Below, one piece after another: positions 9,621 through 19,473 of a DNA stretch of 64,000 bases. The position numbers and the translations under genes are program-made. The notes under the pieces are model-generated. The model was not told the DNA's origin and did no database searches. It saw nothing but the letters and a program-made list of their open reading frames with translations. Origin of the DNA: Caldicellulosiruptor danielii (lineage in GTDB: Bacteria; Bacillota; Thermoanaerobacteria; Caldicellulosiruptorales; Caldicellulosiruptoraceae); NCBI RefSeq assembly GCF_034343125.1, contig NZ_CP139957.1:1015001-1079000 (forward strand). The letters are read 5' to 3'. Every line of letters starts with the position of its first letter. The first letter of the stretch is position 1.

Positions 9621-10856
9621 ATGGTGGCAGAAATTATCTGTGTGGGCACAGAACTATTGCTTGGTCAGATTTTGAACACAAATAGCCAGTATCTTGCTCA
9701 AAAATTGGCTGAGATTGGCATTGACCTTTATTTTCAGACAACTGTCGGGGATAACATGGAAAGGCTCAAAATGGCAATTGATATAGCCACAAAAAGGTCT
9801 GACATATTGATTTTTACAGGAGGGCTTGGCCCAACCTCGGATGACATTACAAAAGAAGCAGTAGCAGATTATTTTGATTTGAGGCTTGTGCTGGATGAAA
9901 ATGTATTAAGAAAAATTGAGGAGTTTTTTGAACGCAGGAAGGTCAAAATGCCTGAGATTAACAAAAAACAGGCATATATTCCCGAAGGTGCAAAAGTTAT
10001 TCACAACAAAAATGGTACAGCTCCTGGACTCATCATTGAAAAAGATGGCAAGATTGCAATTTTGCTTCCTGGACCTCCTTTTGAGATGCAGCCGATGTTT
10101 GAAGAAGAAGTCTTGCCTTATTTAGCGAAGTTTTCAAGACAAAAGATTTACTCAAGAGTTTTAAAGTTTGTTGGAATTGGTGAGTCTTCTATTGAAGAGA
10201 CTTTGAAGGATTTAATACTCTCTCAGACAGACCCAACAATAGCTCTTTACGCAAAACCATATGAAGTTGAACTGAGAATTACAACAAAAAAAGAGAGTGA
10301 AGACAGTGCAAAATCACTTCTTCAATCGATGGAAGATAGAATAAGAGAGCTTTTAGGAGAGTATATTTATGGTGTTGACAGACAGCTGCTTGAGGAAGTT
10401 GTGATAGGCTTGCTTGCAGAAAAGAAGTTAAAGGTTAGCATTGCCGAGTCGTGTACAGGAGGGCTTATCTGCAACAAGCTTACCAATGTGCCAGGCGCAT
10501 CTGAGGTATTTGACAGAGGATTTGTAGTATATTCAAATGAAGCCAAAATGAAACTGCTTGGTGTTCCAGAACAAGTTTTGAAAGAGTACGGGGCAGTGAG
10601 TTCTCAAACAGCAGAATACATGGCCCAGGGTGCACTTTCAAATTCGCTTGCCAACATTGCTCTGTCTGTGACAGGAATTGCAGGGCCAGGTGGTGGAAGT
10701 GAAACAAAACCTGTTGGGCTTGTATATATTGGCATTGCAACAAGAAATGATGTTAAGAGTTTTGAATTTCGTTTTTCAGGTGATAGGCTGAGAATAAAAG
10801 AGATGACTTCAAAGGCTGCCCTCAACATTTTGAGAAAAAAGATAATTGATTATTGA
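9621..10856 (+). CDS. cinA: CinA family protein (competence/damage-inducible; NMN deamidase domain)
   Basis: Two-domain protein of 411 residues. The N-terminal MoCF-type domain ([11 protein letters not shown] near residue 70) is linked to pyridine-nucleotide salvage pyrophosphatase activity. The C-terminal CinA domain ([20 protein letters not shown] near residue 275, then [10 protein letters not shown]) deamidates nicotinamide mononucleotide in characterised members. It precedes recA, the classical arrangement; the recA promoter begins inside its last codons (TTGAAA spans the stop codon). Confidence 0.93.
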   Translation: MVAEIICVGTELLLGQILNTNSQYLAQKLAEIGIDLYFQTTVGDNMERLKMAIDIATKRSDILIFTGGLGPTSDDITKEAVADYFDLRLVLDENVLRKIEEFFERRKVKMPEINKKQAYIPEGAKVIHNKNGTAPGLIIEKDGKIAILLPGPPFEMQPMFEEEVLPYLAKFSRQKIYSRVLKFVGIGESSIEETLKDLILSQTDPTIALYAKPYEVELRITTKKESEDSAKSLLQSMEDRIRELLGEYIYGVDRQLLEEVVIGLLAEKKLKVSIAESCTGGLICNKLTNVPGASEVFDRGFVVYSNEAKMKLLGVPEQVLKEYGAVSSQTAEYMAQGALSNSLANIALSVTGIAGPGGGSETKPVGLVYIGIATRNDVKSFEFRFSGDRLRIKEMTSKAALNILRKKIIDY

Positions 10857-10881
10857 AAAGTTGGAGACAAAAGTATATAAT
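10853..10881 (+). promoter_or_regulatory. recA promoter
   Basis: TTGAAA (10853-10858), a 17-base spacer and TATAAT (10876-10881) make a near-consensus vegetative promoter overlapping the end of cinA. It would allow recA to be transcribed independently of the upstream genes. Confidence 0.8.
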
Positions 10882-10886
10882 AATTC

Positions 10887-10900
10887 TAAACGTATGTTCG
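10887..10900 (+). promoter_or_regulatory. LexA/DinR-like operator of recA
   Basis: TAAACGTATGTTCG matches the Gram-positive SOS box CGAAC-N4-GTTCG: the right half is perfect and the left half matches at three of five positions. It lies over the expected transcription start, where bound LexA would block initiation. Confidence 0.7.
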
Positions 10901-10917
10901 AAAAATGGGGGTTAAAA

Positions 10918-11988
10918 ATGGAAAACTTAGATAAGAAAAAAGCTTTAGACAAGGTTATTATGGAAATTGAAAAAGCTTACGGGAAAGGCGCTATAATGAA
11001 GCTTGGCGAGATGGCAAAAGAAAACATTGATGTTATACCTACAGGTGCGCTCTCGCTGGATATTGCACTTGGCGTTGGAGGAGTTCCGCGAGGAAGAATT
11101 GTAGAGATATATGGTGCAGAATCATCTGGTAAGACCACCATTGCGCTTCATATAATTGCAGAAGCACAGAAAATGGGTGGTGAAGCAGCATTTATTGACG
11201 CTGAGCATGCGCTTGACCCATTTTATGCTAAAAAGCTTGGTGTTGATATAAACAATCTTATTGTTTCCCAGCCGGACAGTGGCGAGCAAGCTTTGGAGAT
11301 TGTAGAAGCGCTTGTCAGAAGCAATGCGATAGATGTTATTGTAATTGACTCTGTTGCAGCGCTTGTACCTCAGGCGGAAATTGATGGTGAGATGGGAGAG
11401 GCGCATGTTGGTCTTCAAGCAAGGCTTATGTCGCAAGCGCTCAGAAAGCTTGCGGGTATTACAAGCAAGACAAAGACCACAGTCATATTCATAAACCAGC
11501 TTCGTGAAAAGGTTGGGATAATGTTTGGTAATCCTGAGACAACACCAGGTGGTAGAGCACTCAAGTTCTATGCATCTGTCAGATTAGAAGTTAGAAAAGG
11601 GGAGATTATCAAGTCTCAAGGCCAACCGATAGGCAGCAAGGTAAAGGTTAAGGTTGTGAAGAATAAGGTTGCGCCACCGTTTAAAGAGGCTGAGTTTGAT
11701 TTGATTTATGGGGAAGGAATTTCAAAAGAAGGAAATGTTTTGGATGTTGCAGTTAACATTGATGTTATTCAAAAGAGTGGTGCATGGTATACCTACAATG
11801 GTCAAAAGATTGGGCAGGGCAGAGAAAACGCAAAGCAGTTTTTGAAAGAAAATCCTGATATAATGCAGGAGATAATTGAAAAAATAAGGCAAAATGCAAA
11901 CCTTGCATTTGAGAAGATAAAGACAACAGCAGAGATTTCTGATGAGGATTTGCTGTTGAGTGGTGAAATTAATGAGGATATTGGATAA
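10918..11988 (+). CDS. recA: Recombinase RecA
   Basis: Strand-exchange ATPase and co-protease that triggers LexA self-cleavage. Walker A GAESSGKT is at residues 66-73, Walker B region [10 protein letters not shown] near 140, and the [17 protein letters not shown] loop (here [13 protein letters not shown]) and [21 protein letters not shown] follow. ATG 10918 gives 356 residues and the usual [11 protein letters not shown] start, with GGGG upstream; a longer frame back to 10846 contains the promoter and is not translated. Transcription from the promoter just upstream is probably SOS-controlled. recX overlaps its 3' end. Confidence 0.98.
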   Translation: MENLDKKKALDKVIMEIEKAYGKGAIMKLGEMAKENIDVIPTGALSLDIALGVGGVPRGRIVEIYGAESSGKTTIALHIIAEAQKMGGEAAFIDAEHALDPFYAKKLGVDINNLIVSQPDSGEQALEIVEALVRSNAIDVIVIDSVAALVPQAEIDGEMGEAHVGLQARLMSQALRKLAGITSKTKTTVIFINQLREKVGIMFGNPETTPGGRALKFYASVRLEVRKGEIIKSQGQPIGSKVKVKVVKNKVAPPFKEAEFDLIYGEGISKEGNVLDVAVNIDVIQKSGAWYTYNGQKIGQGRENAKQFLKENPDIMQEIIEKIRQNANLAFEKIKTTAEISDEDLLLSGEINEDIG

Positions 11989-12574
11989 AAAGATAGTTGG
12001 AAGCAGAGCTTTGCTTGTTTTTGACGATGGCAAAAAAGTTGAGATTGACAGAGAGGTCTATCTTGAAAAAAAGTTGTATGCAAAAGATGAGATAGACCAA
12101 AAAGAATTGGAAGAGGTTTTATTTGAAAGTGGTCTTAAAAATGCAAAAAAGATGCTGGTAAGCTACATTCAAAGGTATCCGCTTAAATCTGAATATGGGT
12201 ATTACAAATATTTGCTTTCCCGCGGGTATGACTCAGCTACTGCTTTGAAAGCGGTAGCTTATTTTGTTAATAACGGGTACATTGATGAACTGGAGGTTGC
12301 AAAAAAACTTATAAATAGGTATCAAAAGAAAAAGTCAAGCTTTGAGATATTACAACTTTTGCGGAAAAATGGGTTCAAGTCATCCACAATTTCGAAGCTG
12401 AATTTAAAGTCTGAGAATGATAAAGAAATTCTTGAAAAGCTTTTGCAAAAGAAGCTAAGGAGAATAAGTAAAGAGAATAGTAAGGAGATTTTAAAAATTA
12501 TTAAGTGGTTTGTGGCAAGAGGATATGACTACAATACAGTGGTTGAAAAAATAAGAGAATTCTTAGATTATTGA
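11972..12574 (+). CDS. recX: Regulatory protein RecX
   Basis: Modulator that binds RecA filaments. The 200-residue protein is mostly helical with three repeated RecX three-helix units; recognisable pieces are [30 protein letters not shown] and the C-terminal [17 protein letters not shown]. It overlaps the end of recA by 17 bases, so the two are translationally coupled. ATG 11972 is chosen over the in-frame GTG codons at 11960 and 11963 from the family start MRI. The N-terminal 60 residues form the usual less conserved extension. Confidence 0.88.
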   Translation: MRILDKKIVGSRALLVFDDGKKVEIDREVYLEKKLYAKDEIDQKELEEVLFESGLKNAKKMLVSYIQRYPLKSEYGYYKYLLSRGYDSATALKAVAYFVNNGYIDELEVAKKLINRYQKKKSSFEILQLLRKNGFKSSTISKLNLKSENDKEILEKLLQKKLRRISKENSKEILKIIKWFVARGYDYNTVVEKIREFLDY

Positions 12575-12587
12575 GAAGCTGCTATTG

Positions 12588-12616
12588 TTGACACTGTGTG
12601 CAAAAAGTAATAAAAT
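12588..12616 (+). promoter_or_regulatory. rny promoter
   Basis: A perfect TTGACA (12588-12593), 17 bases, and TAAAAT (12611-12616). It lies just after recX and should give RNase Y its own transcript. Confidence 0.8.
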
Positions 12617-12681
12617 TTAATTGAAGTAGTTTTTATAAAATATATCATTAACTTATTTTCAACACAAAGGAGGTGCAAAAG

Positions 12682-14238
12682 ATTAGTGAGACATTGAAGT
12701 TTGTAGTTACTATAGCAATTGTTTTGGCAGCATCAATGGTTGCCTTTTTCTTGGGCTATTTATATAGAAAAAAGATTGCAGAAAAGACCATAAAAAGTGC
12801 TGAACAAGAAGCCCAAAGAATTGTTGAGGAGGCCAAAAAACAGGCCGAGGCATACAAAAAAGAGGCAACACTCCTTGCAAAAGAAGAGATACACAGAGCA
12901 AGGAGCGAATTTGACAGAGAAGTAAGAGAGCGAAGAGCAGAGCTTCAGAGATTCGAAAGAAGACTCATCCAGAAAGAAGAGATGCTTGACAAAAAGATGG
13001 CTTCGGTAGAAGAAAAAGAAGAGCAGCTCAATCAGAAACTGAAAGATATTCAAAAACTTCAAGAGGAGATTGAACTTTTAAAACAAAAAGAGCAGGAAGA
13101 GCTTCAGAGAATTTCCGGGCTCACTCAGGAAGAAGCAAAACAAATTATATTAAAGAGTGTTGAGCAGGATGTTAAACACGATGTTGCGCTCATGATAAAA
13201 GAGCTTGAACAACAAGCTAAAGAAGAAGCTGACAAAAAAGCGCGAGAAATTATTGCTACTGCTATACAGCGCTATTCATCAGACTATGTTGCAGAAAACA
13301 CTGTTTCTGTAGTTACATTGCCAAATGATGAGATGAAAGGTAGAATCATAGGTAGAGAAGGAAGAAACATAAAGACTTTTGAAACTGTCACAGGAATTGA
13401 CCTTATAATTGACGACACACCTGAAGCAGTGATACTGTCGGGATTTGACCCGATAAGACGTGAGATAGCGAAGCTCACGTTAGAAAAACTTATATTGGAT
13501 GGGCGAATACATCCTGCGCGAATTGAAGAGATGTACGAAAAGGCAAAACGAGAGGTTGAAAATAAGATTCGAGAAGAAGGAGAAAGAGTTGTATTTGAGC
13601 TTGGAATTCACAACTTGCATCCAGAACTTATTAAGCTCATAGGAAAGCTCAAGTACAGAACAAGCTATGGTCAAAATGTTCTTGCTCATTCTATTGAAGT
13701 AGCAAACATAGCAGGTATCATGGCAGCAGAGCTCGGTCTTGACCAGAGTATTGCAAAACGTGCAGGACTTTTGCATGATATTGGCAAAGCAGTTGACCAT
13801 GAAATGGAAGGGTCACATGCCCTGATTGGTTACGAGCTTGCTAAAAAATACAAGGAGACAAACCCGGATGTCCTTGAAGCGATTGGCGGGCATCACGGCG
13901 AGATGGAAACAAGGTCAATTTACAATGTGCTAATTCAGGCTGCTGACTCTGTTTCAGCGGCACGACCAGGAGCTCGTAGAGAATCTCTTGAGTCTTATAT
14001 CAAAAGACTTCAGAAACTTGAAGAAATTGCGAATTCTTTTGATGGTGTTGAAAAAGCTTATGCCATCCAGGCAGGAAGAGAGATAAGAATAATGGTAAAA
14101 CCTGACCATGTAAGTGATGATGATATTGTCATAATGGCAAGAGAAATAGTAAAGAGGATTGAAAGTGAGCTTGATTACCCAGGTCAGATAAAGGTAAACG
14201 TAATCAGAGAAGTTCGAGCAGTTGAATATGCAAAATGA
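12682..14238 (+). CDS. rny: Ribonuclease Y
   Basis: Membrane-anchored endoribonuclease that initiates mRNA decay. Order of domains: N-terminal membrane helix (about residues 6-28), a long charged coiled coil (30-190), a KH domain with [11 protein letters not shown] near 215, and an HD domain with its HD pair in [12 protein letters not shown] near 365. The ribosome binding site AGGAGG (12668-12673) is eight bases from ATT 12682; the only in-frame ATG/GTG/TTG codons are inside the binding site (GTG 12673) or 20 bases away (TTG 12694). I therefore call an ATT start, giving 518 residues. Confidence 0.93.
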   Translation: MSETLKFVVTIAIVLAASMVAFFLGYLYRKKIAEKTIKSAEQEAQRIVEEAKKQAEAYKKEATLLAKEEIHRARSEFDREVRERRAELQRFERRLIQKEEMLDKKMASVEEKEEQLNQKLKDIQKLQEEIELLKQKEQEELQRISGLTQEEAKQIILKSVEQDVKHDVALMIKELEQQAKEEADKKAREIIATAIQRYSSDYVAENTVSVVTLPNDEMKGRIIGREGRNIKTFETVTGIDLIIDDTPEAVILSGFDPIRREIAKLTLEKLILDGRIHPARIEEMYEKAKREVENKIREEGERVVFELGIHNLHPELIKLIGKLKYRTSYGQNVLAHSIEVANIAGIMAAELGLDQSIAKRAGLLHDIGKAVDHEMEGSHALIGYELAKKYKETNPDVLEAIGGHHGEMETRSIYNVLIQAADSVSAARPGARRESLESYIKRLQKLEEIANSFDGVEKAYAIQAGREIRIMVKPDHVSDDDIVIMAREIVKRIESELDYPGQIKVNVIREVRAVEYAK

Positions 14239-14241
14239 GAA

Positions 14242-14297
14242 AAAAAGCGTGTTTTGTTCATAGCTTTTAAAAGCTGTGGACAAGACACGCTTTTTAT
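14242..14297 (+). terminator. Terminator after rny
   Basis: AAAAAGCGTGT (14242-14252) pairs exactly with ACACGCTTTTT (14285-14295), enclosing a second palindrome, AGCTTTTAAAAGCT (14262-14275). Confidence 0.85.
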
Positions 14298-14330
14298 AAA
14301 TTTATTCTGGAAAATATCTGGAGGTATGGA

Positions 14331-15110
14331 ATGAGATTTTTAGCCATAGGAGATGTTGTTGGAAGACCAGGGAGAAACATTCTAAAGAGTACCCTCTCTA
14401 AACTCAAGGAAAACTACAAGATAGACGTTGTCATTGCCAACTGTGAGAATGCTGCGGGCGGCAACGGGCTTACCAAAAAAGTTGCTGATGAACTTTTTTC
14501 TATAGGAATTGATGTTATGACAATGGGAAACCATGTGTGGGCAAATAAAGAGATTTTTTCTTTCATAGAAAATGAGACCAGGATAATAAGACCTGCAAAT
14601 TATCCCGAGGGAACAACCCCTGGCAGAGGATATAATGTGTTTGAAAAAAATAATTTCAAATTTGCAGTTATTAACTTGTGTGGCAGAGTTTTTATGGAAA
14701 ACTTGGACTGTCCTTTTAGAAAGATAGATGAGATTTTAAGAAAAATAGAATGTCCAATAGTAATTGTTGATTTTCATGCAGAAGCCACATCAGAAAAAAT
14801 AGCACTTGGCTTTTATGTTGACGGCCGTGTTTCTTGCCTTTATGGGACTCACACACATGTTCAGACAGCTGATGAAAAAATACTTCCAAACGGCACTGCT
14901 TATATAACAGACATTGGTATGACAGGCCCATATGACTCTGTTTTGGGTGTTGACAAAGATATTGTTATTCAAAAATTCACAACCTTTCTTCCTGTCAGAT
15001 TTGAAGTTGCTAAAGGTAAAGCTCAGTTCAATGGAATTGTGTTTGAAGTGGACAACAACAGCGGAAAAGCGATTTCTATTGAGAGGATAAACTTTACGCT
15101 GGAAGAGTAA
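14331..15110 (+). CDS. ymdB: YmdB family metallophosphodiesterase (TIGR00282)
   Basis: A 259-residue calcineurin-like phosphodiesterase. Metal-binding motifs are GDVVGRPGR at residues 7-15, NCENAAGGNG near 38-47, MGNHVW near 65, DFHAEATSEK near 148 and GTHTHVQTADE near 175. Bacillus YmdB hydrolyses cyclic nucleotides and is needed for biofilm formation; the substrate here is not shown by sequence. It is the usual neighbour of rny, here separated by a terminator. Confidence 0.92.
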   Translation: MRFLAIGDVVGRPGRNILKSTLSKLKENYKIDVVIANCENAAGGNGLTKKVADELFSIGIDVMTMGNHVWANKEIFSFIENETRIIRPANYPEGTTPGRGYNVFEKNNFKFAVINLCGRVFMENLDCPFRKIDEILRKIECPIVIVDFHAEATSEKIALGFYVDGRVSCLYGTHTHVQTADEKILPNGTAYITDIGMTGPYDSVLGVDKDIVIQKFTTFLPVRFEVAKGKAQFNGIVFEVDNNSGKAISIERINFTLEE

Positions 15111-15134
15111 ATAAAGATTTGAAAACTCTTTTTG

Positions 15135-15174
15135 AGAGCTGCAAGTAATCAAAATTTGCAGCTCTTATTTTTTT
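15135..15174 (+). terminator. Terminator after ymdB
   Basis: AGAGCTGCAA (15135-15144) pairs perfectly with TTGCAGCTCT (15156-15165), followed by TATTTTTTT. Confidence 0.9.
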
Positions 15175-15244
15175 CTCATAATCTTCAAGGTAACATAATA
15201 ATAATTTAATATAGAACAAATGAAAAAAGGAATGTGAGCTCTTA

Positions 15245-16186
15245 ATGGTACCTTTAAGTGTAAATACAGAAATTGAAAAACTCATTGACAAACTTCCTGC
15301 TGAGATTGCTTATACAATCAAAATGGCCTTTGGAAAAAGCATCCATGAAATTTGTGAGATAAAAATAAACTTGAACTGCCCACTAATTGTCATTGGTAAA
15401 AGTGAGTATGTTTTTAACAATTTGGTAATTACAAAAGAGATTTTAAACAAATGTATTAGCAGGCTGACAAACAACTCTCTGTTTACATACGAAAAAAACA
15501 TACTCCAGGGATATTTTACAGTTGACGGTGGGCACAGAGTTGGAGTTGCTGGAAAATTCACGTTTGAAAATGGGAGCAAACAGGGTTTTGTCAGTTCAAT
15601 CAGTGGGCTTAATATAAGAGTGTCTAAAGTAGTTAGAATAGAACCCGAAAAAATCTTAAAAAATATAGTGAAAGAGAATCTTGATAGTATCTATAACACT
15701 CTGATAATCTCCCCGCCTGGTTGTGGGAAAACTACACTTCTCAGGAATATTATAAGAGTCCTGAGCTGTGGTGAAGAAATTTTGGCAGGAAGAGGATTTA
15801 GAGTGGTGGTAATTGATGAAAGGTCTGAGATTTGCATGGTAGATAATGACAGAAGTGAGATTGGTATCAGAACCTTTGTGTTGGACGGAGTGGATAAGCT
15901 AAAAGGAGTTTTAATGGCTGTGAGAAGTTTAAATCCTCAGATAATTGCGATGGATGAGCTTGGGTCGCCTTCTGATTATTTGGCAGTTTATGAAGCATCA
16001 AAGATGGGTGTGAAAATAATTGCTACAATGCACGCAGAATCGGTAAAAGACATCTATATGAGAGAGTTTTCAAGAAAGATAATCAATCAGGGCGTGTTTG
16101 AAAAGGTGATTGTCTTAAGTTCCAGAAACGGTCCAGGAACCATTGAAAAAATACTGTCGCTGGGTGAAGAGAAAAATGGTAATTAA
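15245..16186 (+). CDS. spoIIIAA: Stage III sporulation protein AA (ATPase)
   Basis: Cytoplasmic secretion-type ATPase that powers the SpoIIIA-SpoIIQ channel between mother cell and forespore. The P-loop PPGCGKTTLLR lies near residue 155-165 and the Walker B region AMDELGSP near 240, with EVYEASKMG-type sequence (here VYEASKMGVKIIATMHAES) after it; 313 residues. It is the first of eight spoIIIA genes in canonical order. CATAATAAT around 15194 could be a sigma-E -10 but I see no convincing -35. Confidence 0.93.
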   Translation: MVPLSVNTEIEKLIDKLPAEIAYTIKMAFGKSIHEICEIKINLNCPLIVIGKSEYVFNNLVITKEILNKCISRLTNNSLFTYEKNILQGYFTVDGGHRVGVAGKFTFENGSKQGFVSSISGLNIRVSKVVRIEPEKILKNIVKENLDSIYNTLIISPPGCGKTTLLRNIIRVLSCGEEILAGRGFRVVVIDERSEICMVDNDRSEIGIRTFVLDGVDKLKGVLMAVRSLNPQIIAMDELGSPSDYLAVYEASKMGVKIIATMHAESVKDIYMREFSRKIINQGVFEKVIVLSSRNGPGTIEKILSLGEEKNGN

Positions 16187-16661
16187 GGTAATTGGTTCAG
16201 TTTTGATTATTTTTTCATCTTGCATGATTGGGTACTATCAAACATTGAAGCTGTGGCAGCAGGTAAGGATTATAAACCATATGATAGTGTTTTTTACATA
16301 TGCAAAAACAAATGTAATTGCAGCACGTTTGACGTTTGCTGAAATTTTGGAAAATTTTAAGCTCAAAGAGGAAAATAAGTTTAATCAGGTAATTGAATAC
16401 TACTTTTTGTCTATAGGAAAAAACAAAAGTGATGTTAAAAATGTTTATCAGCTTGATGAAAATCTTCATGGCCTTCTTGTTAGCCTTTTTAATGTCATAG
16501 CTTTTTATTCTATATGCGAGATAGAAAAGGTTTTGGATGAAGGAATCAGAGAACTCAGAGAATACTACGATGTTTACAGGCTCAAGTACAAAAAAAATAG
16601 AAAGATGTTTGCAGTACTTGGGATATTTTGTGGAGTATCTATTTGCATATTACTTCTATAA
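16176..16661 (+). CDS. spoIIIAB: Stage III sporulation protein AB
   Basis: Membrane component of the SpoIIIA channel, distantly related to type II secretion GspF. It has a hydrophobic segment at each end (about residues 3-20 and 145-160) around a helical soluble core of 120 residues. ATG 16176 overlaps the end of spoIIIAA by 11 bases and gives MVIKVIGSVLIIFSSCMIG, the family N-terminus, and 161 residues; an earlier in-frame start at 16143 is unlikely. Confidence 0.9.
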   Translation: MVIKVIGSVLIIFSSCMIGYYQTLKLWQQVRIINHMIVFFTYAKTNVIAARLTFAEILENFKLKEENKFNQVIEYYFLSIGKNKSDVKNVYQLDENLHGLLVSLFNVIAFYSICEIEKVLDEGIRELREYYDVYRLKYKKNRKMFAVLGIFCGVSICILLL

Positions 16662-16683
16662 GTAGGTAGAGGTGTAAAATTTG

Positions 16684-16884
16684 ATGAATGGAATGGATTT
16701 GATTTTCAAGATAGCAATAATAGGTATCGTCCTTTACCTTGTAAATCAGGTGCTTATAAAAGCTGAAAAGGAAGAACTTGCGATGATGACAACCCTTGTA
16801 GGAGTTATAATTGTCCTTTTTCTCATAATTGACCTTATAAGAAGGTTTTTTGATACTGTTAAATCAGTTTTCAATCTCTACTGA
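16684..16884 (+). CDS. spoIIIAC: Stage III sporulation protein AC
   Basis: A 66-residue protein with two membrane helices joined by the conserved acidic turn KAEKEELAMMTTLVG. It belongs to the small ring-forming membrane proteins of the SpoIIIA complex. The AGAGGTG site (16668-16674) suits ATG 16684 or the adjacent TTG 16681. Position in the operon and size settle the assignment. Confidence 0.92.
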   Translation: MNGMDLIFKIAIIGIVLYLVNQVLIKAEKEELAMMTTLVGVIIVLFLIIDLIRRFFDTVKSVFNLY

Positions 16885-16904
16885 TATGCTGAGGGACTCA
16901 AAAA

Positions 16905-17291
16905 ATGGAAATTTTGAATATCATTGCGCTGGGTATTGTTTCGGTTTTTGTTGTAAGTTTATTGAAAAGAACTCAAAAAGAAGTTGGACTTGCTGTGGCG
17001 GTCATGGTTGGAATACTCATTTTTTTGATTTTGATTGATAAGCTTGTGTATGTTGTGGAAAAGATTATTGAGATGGGAAACAGAGTCTCGTTTGCAAGCG
17101 GCTATGTAAAGATACTGGTAAAAATGACTGGTATTGCACTAATCTCAGAGTACACAGCAAGTGTATGTAAAGACAGCGGAGAAAATGCAATTGCTGAAAA
17201 AGTGGAATTTGCAGCAAAAGTAATAATCTTGTTTTTATCACTTCCATTAATAATGAGTCTATTCGATTTGATTACCAAATTTTTAAGATAA
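16905..17291 (+). CDS. spoIIIAD: Stage III sporulation protein AD
   Basis: A 128-residue protein with four predicted membrane helices. Its first two-thirds resemble SpoIIIAC in plan, and LVKMTGIALISEYTASVCKD near residue 75-94 is the family hallmark. It would sit in the mother-cell membrane as part of the channel base. Confidence 0.93.
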   Translation: MEILNIIALGIVSVFVVSLLKRTQKEVGLAVAVMVGILIFLILIDKLVYVVEKIIEMGNRVSFASGYVKILVKMTGIALISEYTASVCKDSGENAIAEKVEFAAKVIILFLSLPLIMSLFDLITKFLR

Positions 17292-17300
17292 GAGGAATGA

Positions 17301-18413
17301 ATGATGAGACAAAAGAGTTTAGTTTTAGTAAGTATACTTGTATTTTTCGTAGTAGCACTTGAATGTTGCCAAGCATCCCAGATTTCACAGGAATATATTA
17401 AAAAAACTAAACAGATTTTAAATGATTACACTGAAAAAGATATAAGGAGTTATCTGGAAGGCATTGTAGAACAAAAAAAAGCAAAGCTGGATATGGTAAA
17501 TGTTTTGAAGGAAAAAATATTGGGACAGATTTTTTCTACTTTTCGTCAAATAAGCTTGATACTTATTATAACCCTACTATACATACTCATTGCAAGCGTT
17601 CAAACAGGTCTTAAAAATCAATCAGTGGCAAATGTAACGTTTTTGGCTTTTTTCTTTACAGAGGTTTTAATTGTGCTTCAAAATTTAAAAGATGTTCTTT
17701 TAGATGCCCAGCAGACTGTTCAAAATGCATGCAATTTTGCTGAAGTATTTTTTCCTCTTTTTGTTTCTCTGATAGCTTCTATGGGATATCCAACATATGC
17801 AACTACAATGAGTCCAAAGATAATGTTTGCCATTGTCTTCTCGTCTGAATTTTTGAAAAACATCATATCACCATTTGCATACACTTACATACTTCTCAGT
17901 ATTTTATCGAATATTGATAGTGGAAGATTGGGATTGAGAAGGGTTCTGGGTTTCTGTAAAACTGCGCTGATGTGGTGTATAGTGATTGGGATTGTTGTAT
18001 TTGTTGCTATTGTTTCTGTCGAAGGTGTTGCAAATGTTACAGTGGATAACTTAATTACAAAATCAATTAAATACAGTATTGGTAACTTTGTGCCGTTTGT
18101 AGGAAAGATATTATCCGATGCTGCAGATACTCTTGCCACAAGCCTTGCTATAGTAAAAAATTCTCTGGGTTTGATTGGGCTAATTGTTTTGCTTGTTGGT
18201 ATCGGAATTTCGCTTTTAAAGATTTTGGCTGTATTTGTTGTTTTCAGAGTAGCAGCCATTTTTGTGGGTTTGGTTGGGGATGCAAAGCTTGCACAGTTTT
18301 TGGATGATTATGCAGATGTGCTTATTTTAATTTTTGCAATAGCATTTGCAGCTTTGTGTATGTTTGTTGTTGCCTTTTCCTCATCCCTCTTTTTGCTTCA
18401 GGTTGGAAGGTGA
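17301..18413 (+). CDS. spoIIIAE: Stage III sporulation protein AE
   Basis: Large polytopic membrane protein (370 residues) of the SpoIIIA complex. A signal-like hydrophobic segment at residues 5-22 is followed by a charged extracytoplasmic region and about seven membrane helices from residue 75 onward. The conserved LIASMGYPTYATTMSP stretch lies near 155. The next gene starts 4 bases after its stop codon. Confidence 0.92.
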   Translation: MMRQKSLVLVSILVFFVVALECCQASQISQEYIKKTKQILNDYTEKDIRSYLEGIVEQKKAKLDMVNVLKEKILGQIFSTFRQISLILIITLLYILIASVQTGLKNQSVANVTFLAFFFTEVLIVLQNLKDVLLDAQQTVQNACNFAEVFFPLFVSLIASMGYPTYATTMSPKIMFAIVFSSEFLKNIISPFAYTYILLSILSNIDSGRLGLRRVLGFCKTALMWCIVIGIVVFVAIVSVEGVANVTVDNLITKSIKYSIGNFVPFVGKILSDAADTLATSLAIVKNSLGLIGLIVLLVGIGISLLKILAVFVVFRVAAIFVGLVGDAKLAQFLDDYADVLILIFAIAFAALCMFVVAFSSSLFLLQVGR

Positions 18414-18417
18414 GAAT

Positions 18418-18912
18418 ATGCAGGAGATTCTCAACGAGATTGCCCTCTCTCTATTTTATATAGTAATAATTGCGATTTTAATTGAGAACTTAGTAAGTGA
18501 AAACTACAGAAAATACATAAATATTTTTCTGGGACTGACAGTAAGCATGGTATTAATAGCGCCCATTGTCGAAAACTCTGACTTTTTAAAATTTGAGTTT
18601 CAGAAGAGCCTACAGAGGATAGAAAGTGAATTTAACCAGCAGGGAATATACTCTCAAGACCTCTACAGAGAAGCTCTTGTACAAGAGTATAAAAAAAAAT
18701 TGAAAAATGATATTGAGGATAATATAAGAGATATATTTGGGAAAGAGATACAAATTGTTGAAGTGTACATTTATGAAAATATGGATTCACCTGATTTTGG
18801 TAAAGTATATGAGATAAAAATTGAAGGTGAGTATGATGATAAGGTGGTTGAGATAATTTCAAACAAGTACCATATGCGCAAAGATAAAATCTATTTCCAA
18901 AAGCTGAGGTGA
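18418..18912 (+). CDS. spoIIIAF: Stage III sporulation protein AF
   Basis: A 164-residue protein with two N-terminal membrane helices (about residues 8-24 and 36-53) and a soluble ring-building-like domain at the C-terminus (from EIQIVEVYIY to KIYFQKLR). ATG 18418 follows GGTGAG directly downstream of spoIIIAE; the longer frame starting at 18346 lies inside spoIIIAE and is not used. Confidence 0.9.
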   Translation: MQEILNEIALSLFYIVIIAILIENLVSENYRKYINIFLGLTVSMVLIAPIVENSDFLKFEFQKSLQRIESEFNQQGIYSQDLYREALVQEYKKKLKNDIEDNIRDIFGKEIQIVEVYIYENMDSPDFGKVYEIKIEGEYDDKVVEIISNKYHMRKDKIYFQKLR

Positions 18913-18918
18913 AGAAAA

Positions 18919-19473
18919 ATGGCTGATTTGAGGAAGATAAAAAATTTGCTTGAAAATGTTATGAAAAACAAAGATTTGATTATTTTATTAGGCGTATGTG
19001 GAATATTTCTTCTTGTAGTTTCTTCAAACTTTTCTACATCTTCAAAACAAACAAGTGCTACTTTAAAACAACAAGAAATTCAAGAAGATGGGCAGCAGTA
19101 TGAACAGCTAATTGAGAAAAAACTTGAGGGTATATTGAAGGAAATAGACCCAAGCAAAGATGTTTCAGTGATGATAACATTTGACGACTGCTATGAGTAT
19201 GTGCTTGCCACAGAAAAAAGAGAGAACAGGCGAAGTGAAATACAAAACCAAAATACAACCATTTCTGAAGAAGAAACAGATAGCAAAGTAGTGGTGTTGC
19301 AACACCAAGGTGAATCAAAACCTTTTGTGATAAAAAAGATATACCCAAAAGTCAGAGGAGTGGCTATTGTTTCTAAAGGGGCAAGAGATAAAAAGGTATA
19401 TATAGGCCTAGTTAAGGCTGCATCTACTGTGCTTGGTATAACTCCTGATAAGGTGGAGGTGTTTGTTAAATGA
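18919..19473 (+). CDS. spoIIIAG: Stage III sporulation protein AG
   Basis: A 184-residue protein with one membrane helix (residues 19-36) and an extracytoplasmic domain containing the ring-building motif fold: LEGILKEIDPSKDVSVMITFD, then VRGVAIVSKGARDKK and a final helix LVKAASTVLGITPDKVEVF. In Bacillus SpoIIIAG forms a large ring in the intermembrane space. It overlaps spoIIIAH by 4 bases (ATGA). Confidence 0.93.
   Translation: MADLRKIKNLLENVMKNKDLIILLGVCGIFLLVVSSNFSTSSKQTSATLKQQEIQEDGQQYEQLIEKKLEGILKEIDPSKDVSVMITFDDCYEYVLATEKRENRRSEIQNQNTTISEEETDSKVVVLQHQGESKPFVIKKIYPKVRGVAIVSKGARDKKVYIGLVKAASTVLGITPDKVEVFVK

Noticed and set aside
15176..15210. CATAATAAT before spoIIIAA as a sigma-E promoter.
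   Set aside because: Biologically expected, but the -35 region does not match well enough and the area is very AT-rich, so chance matches are common.
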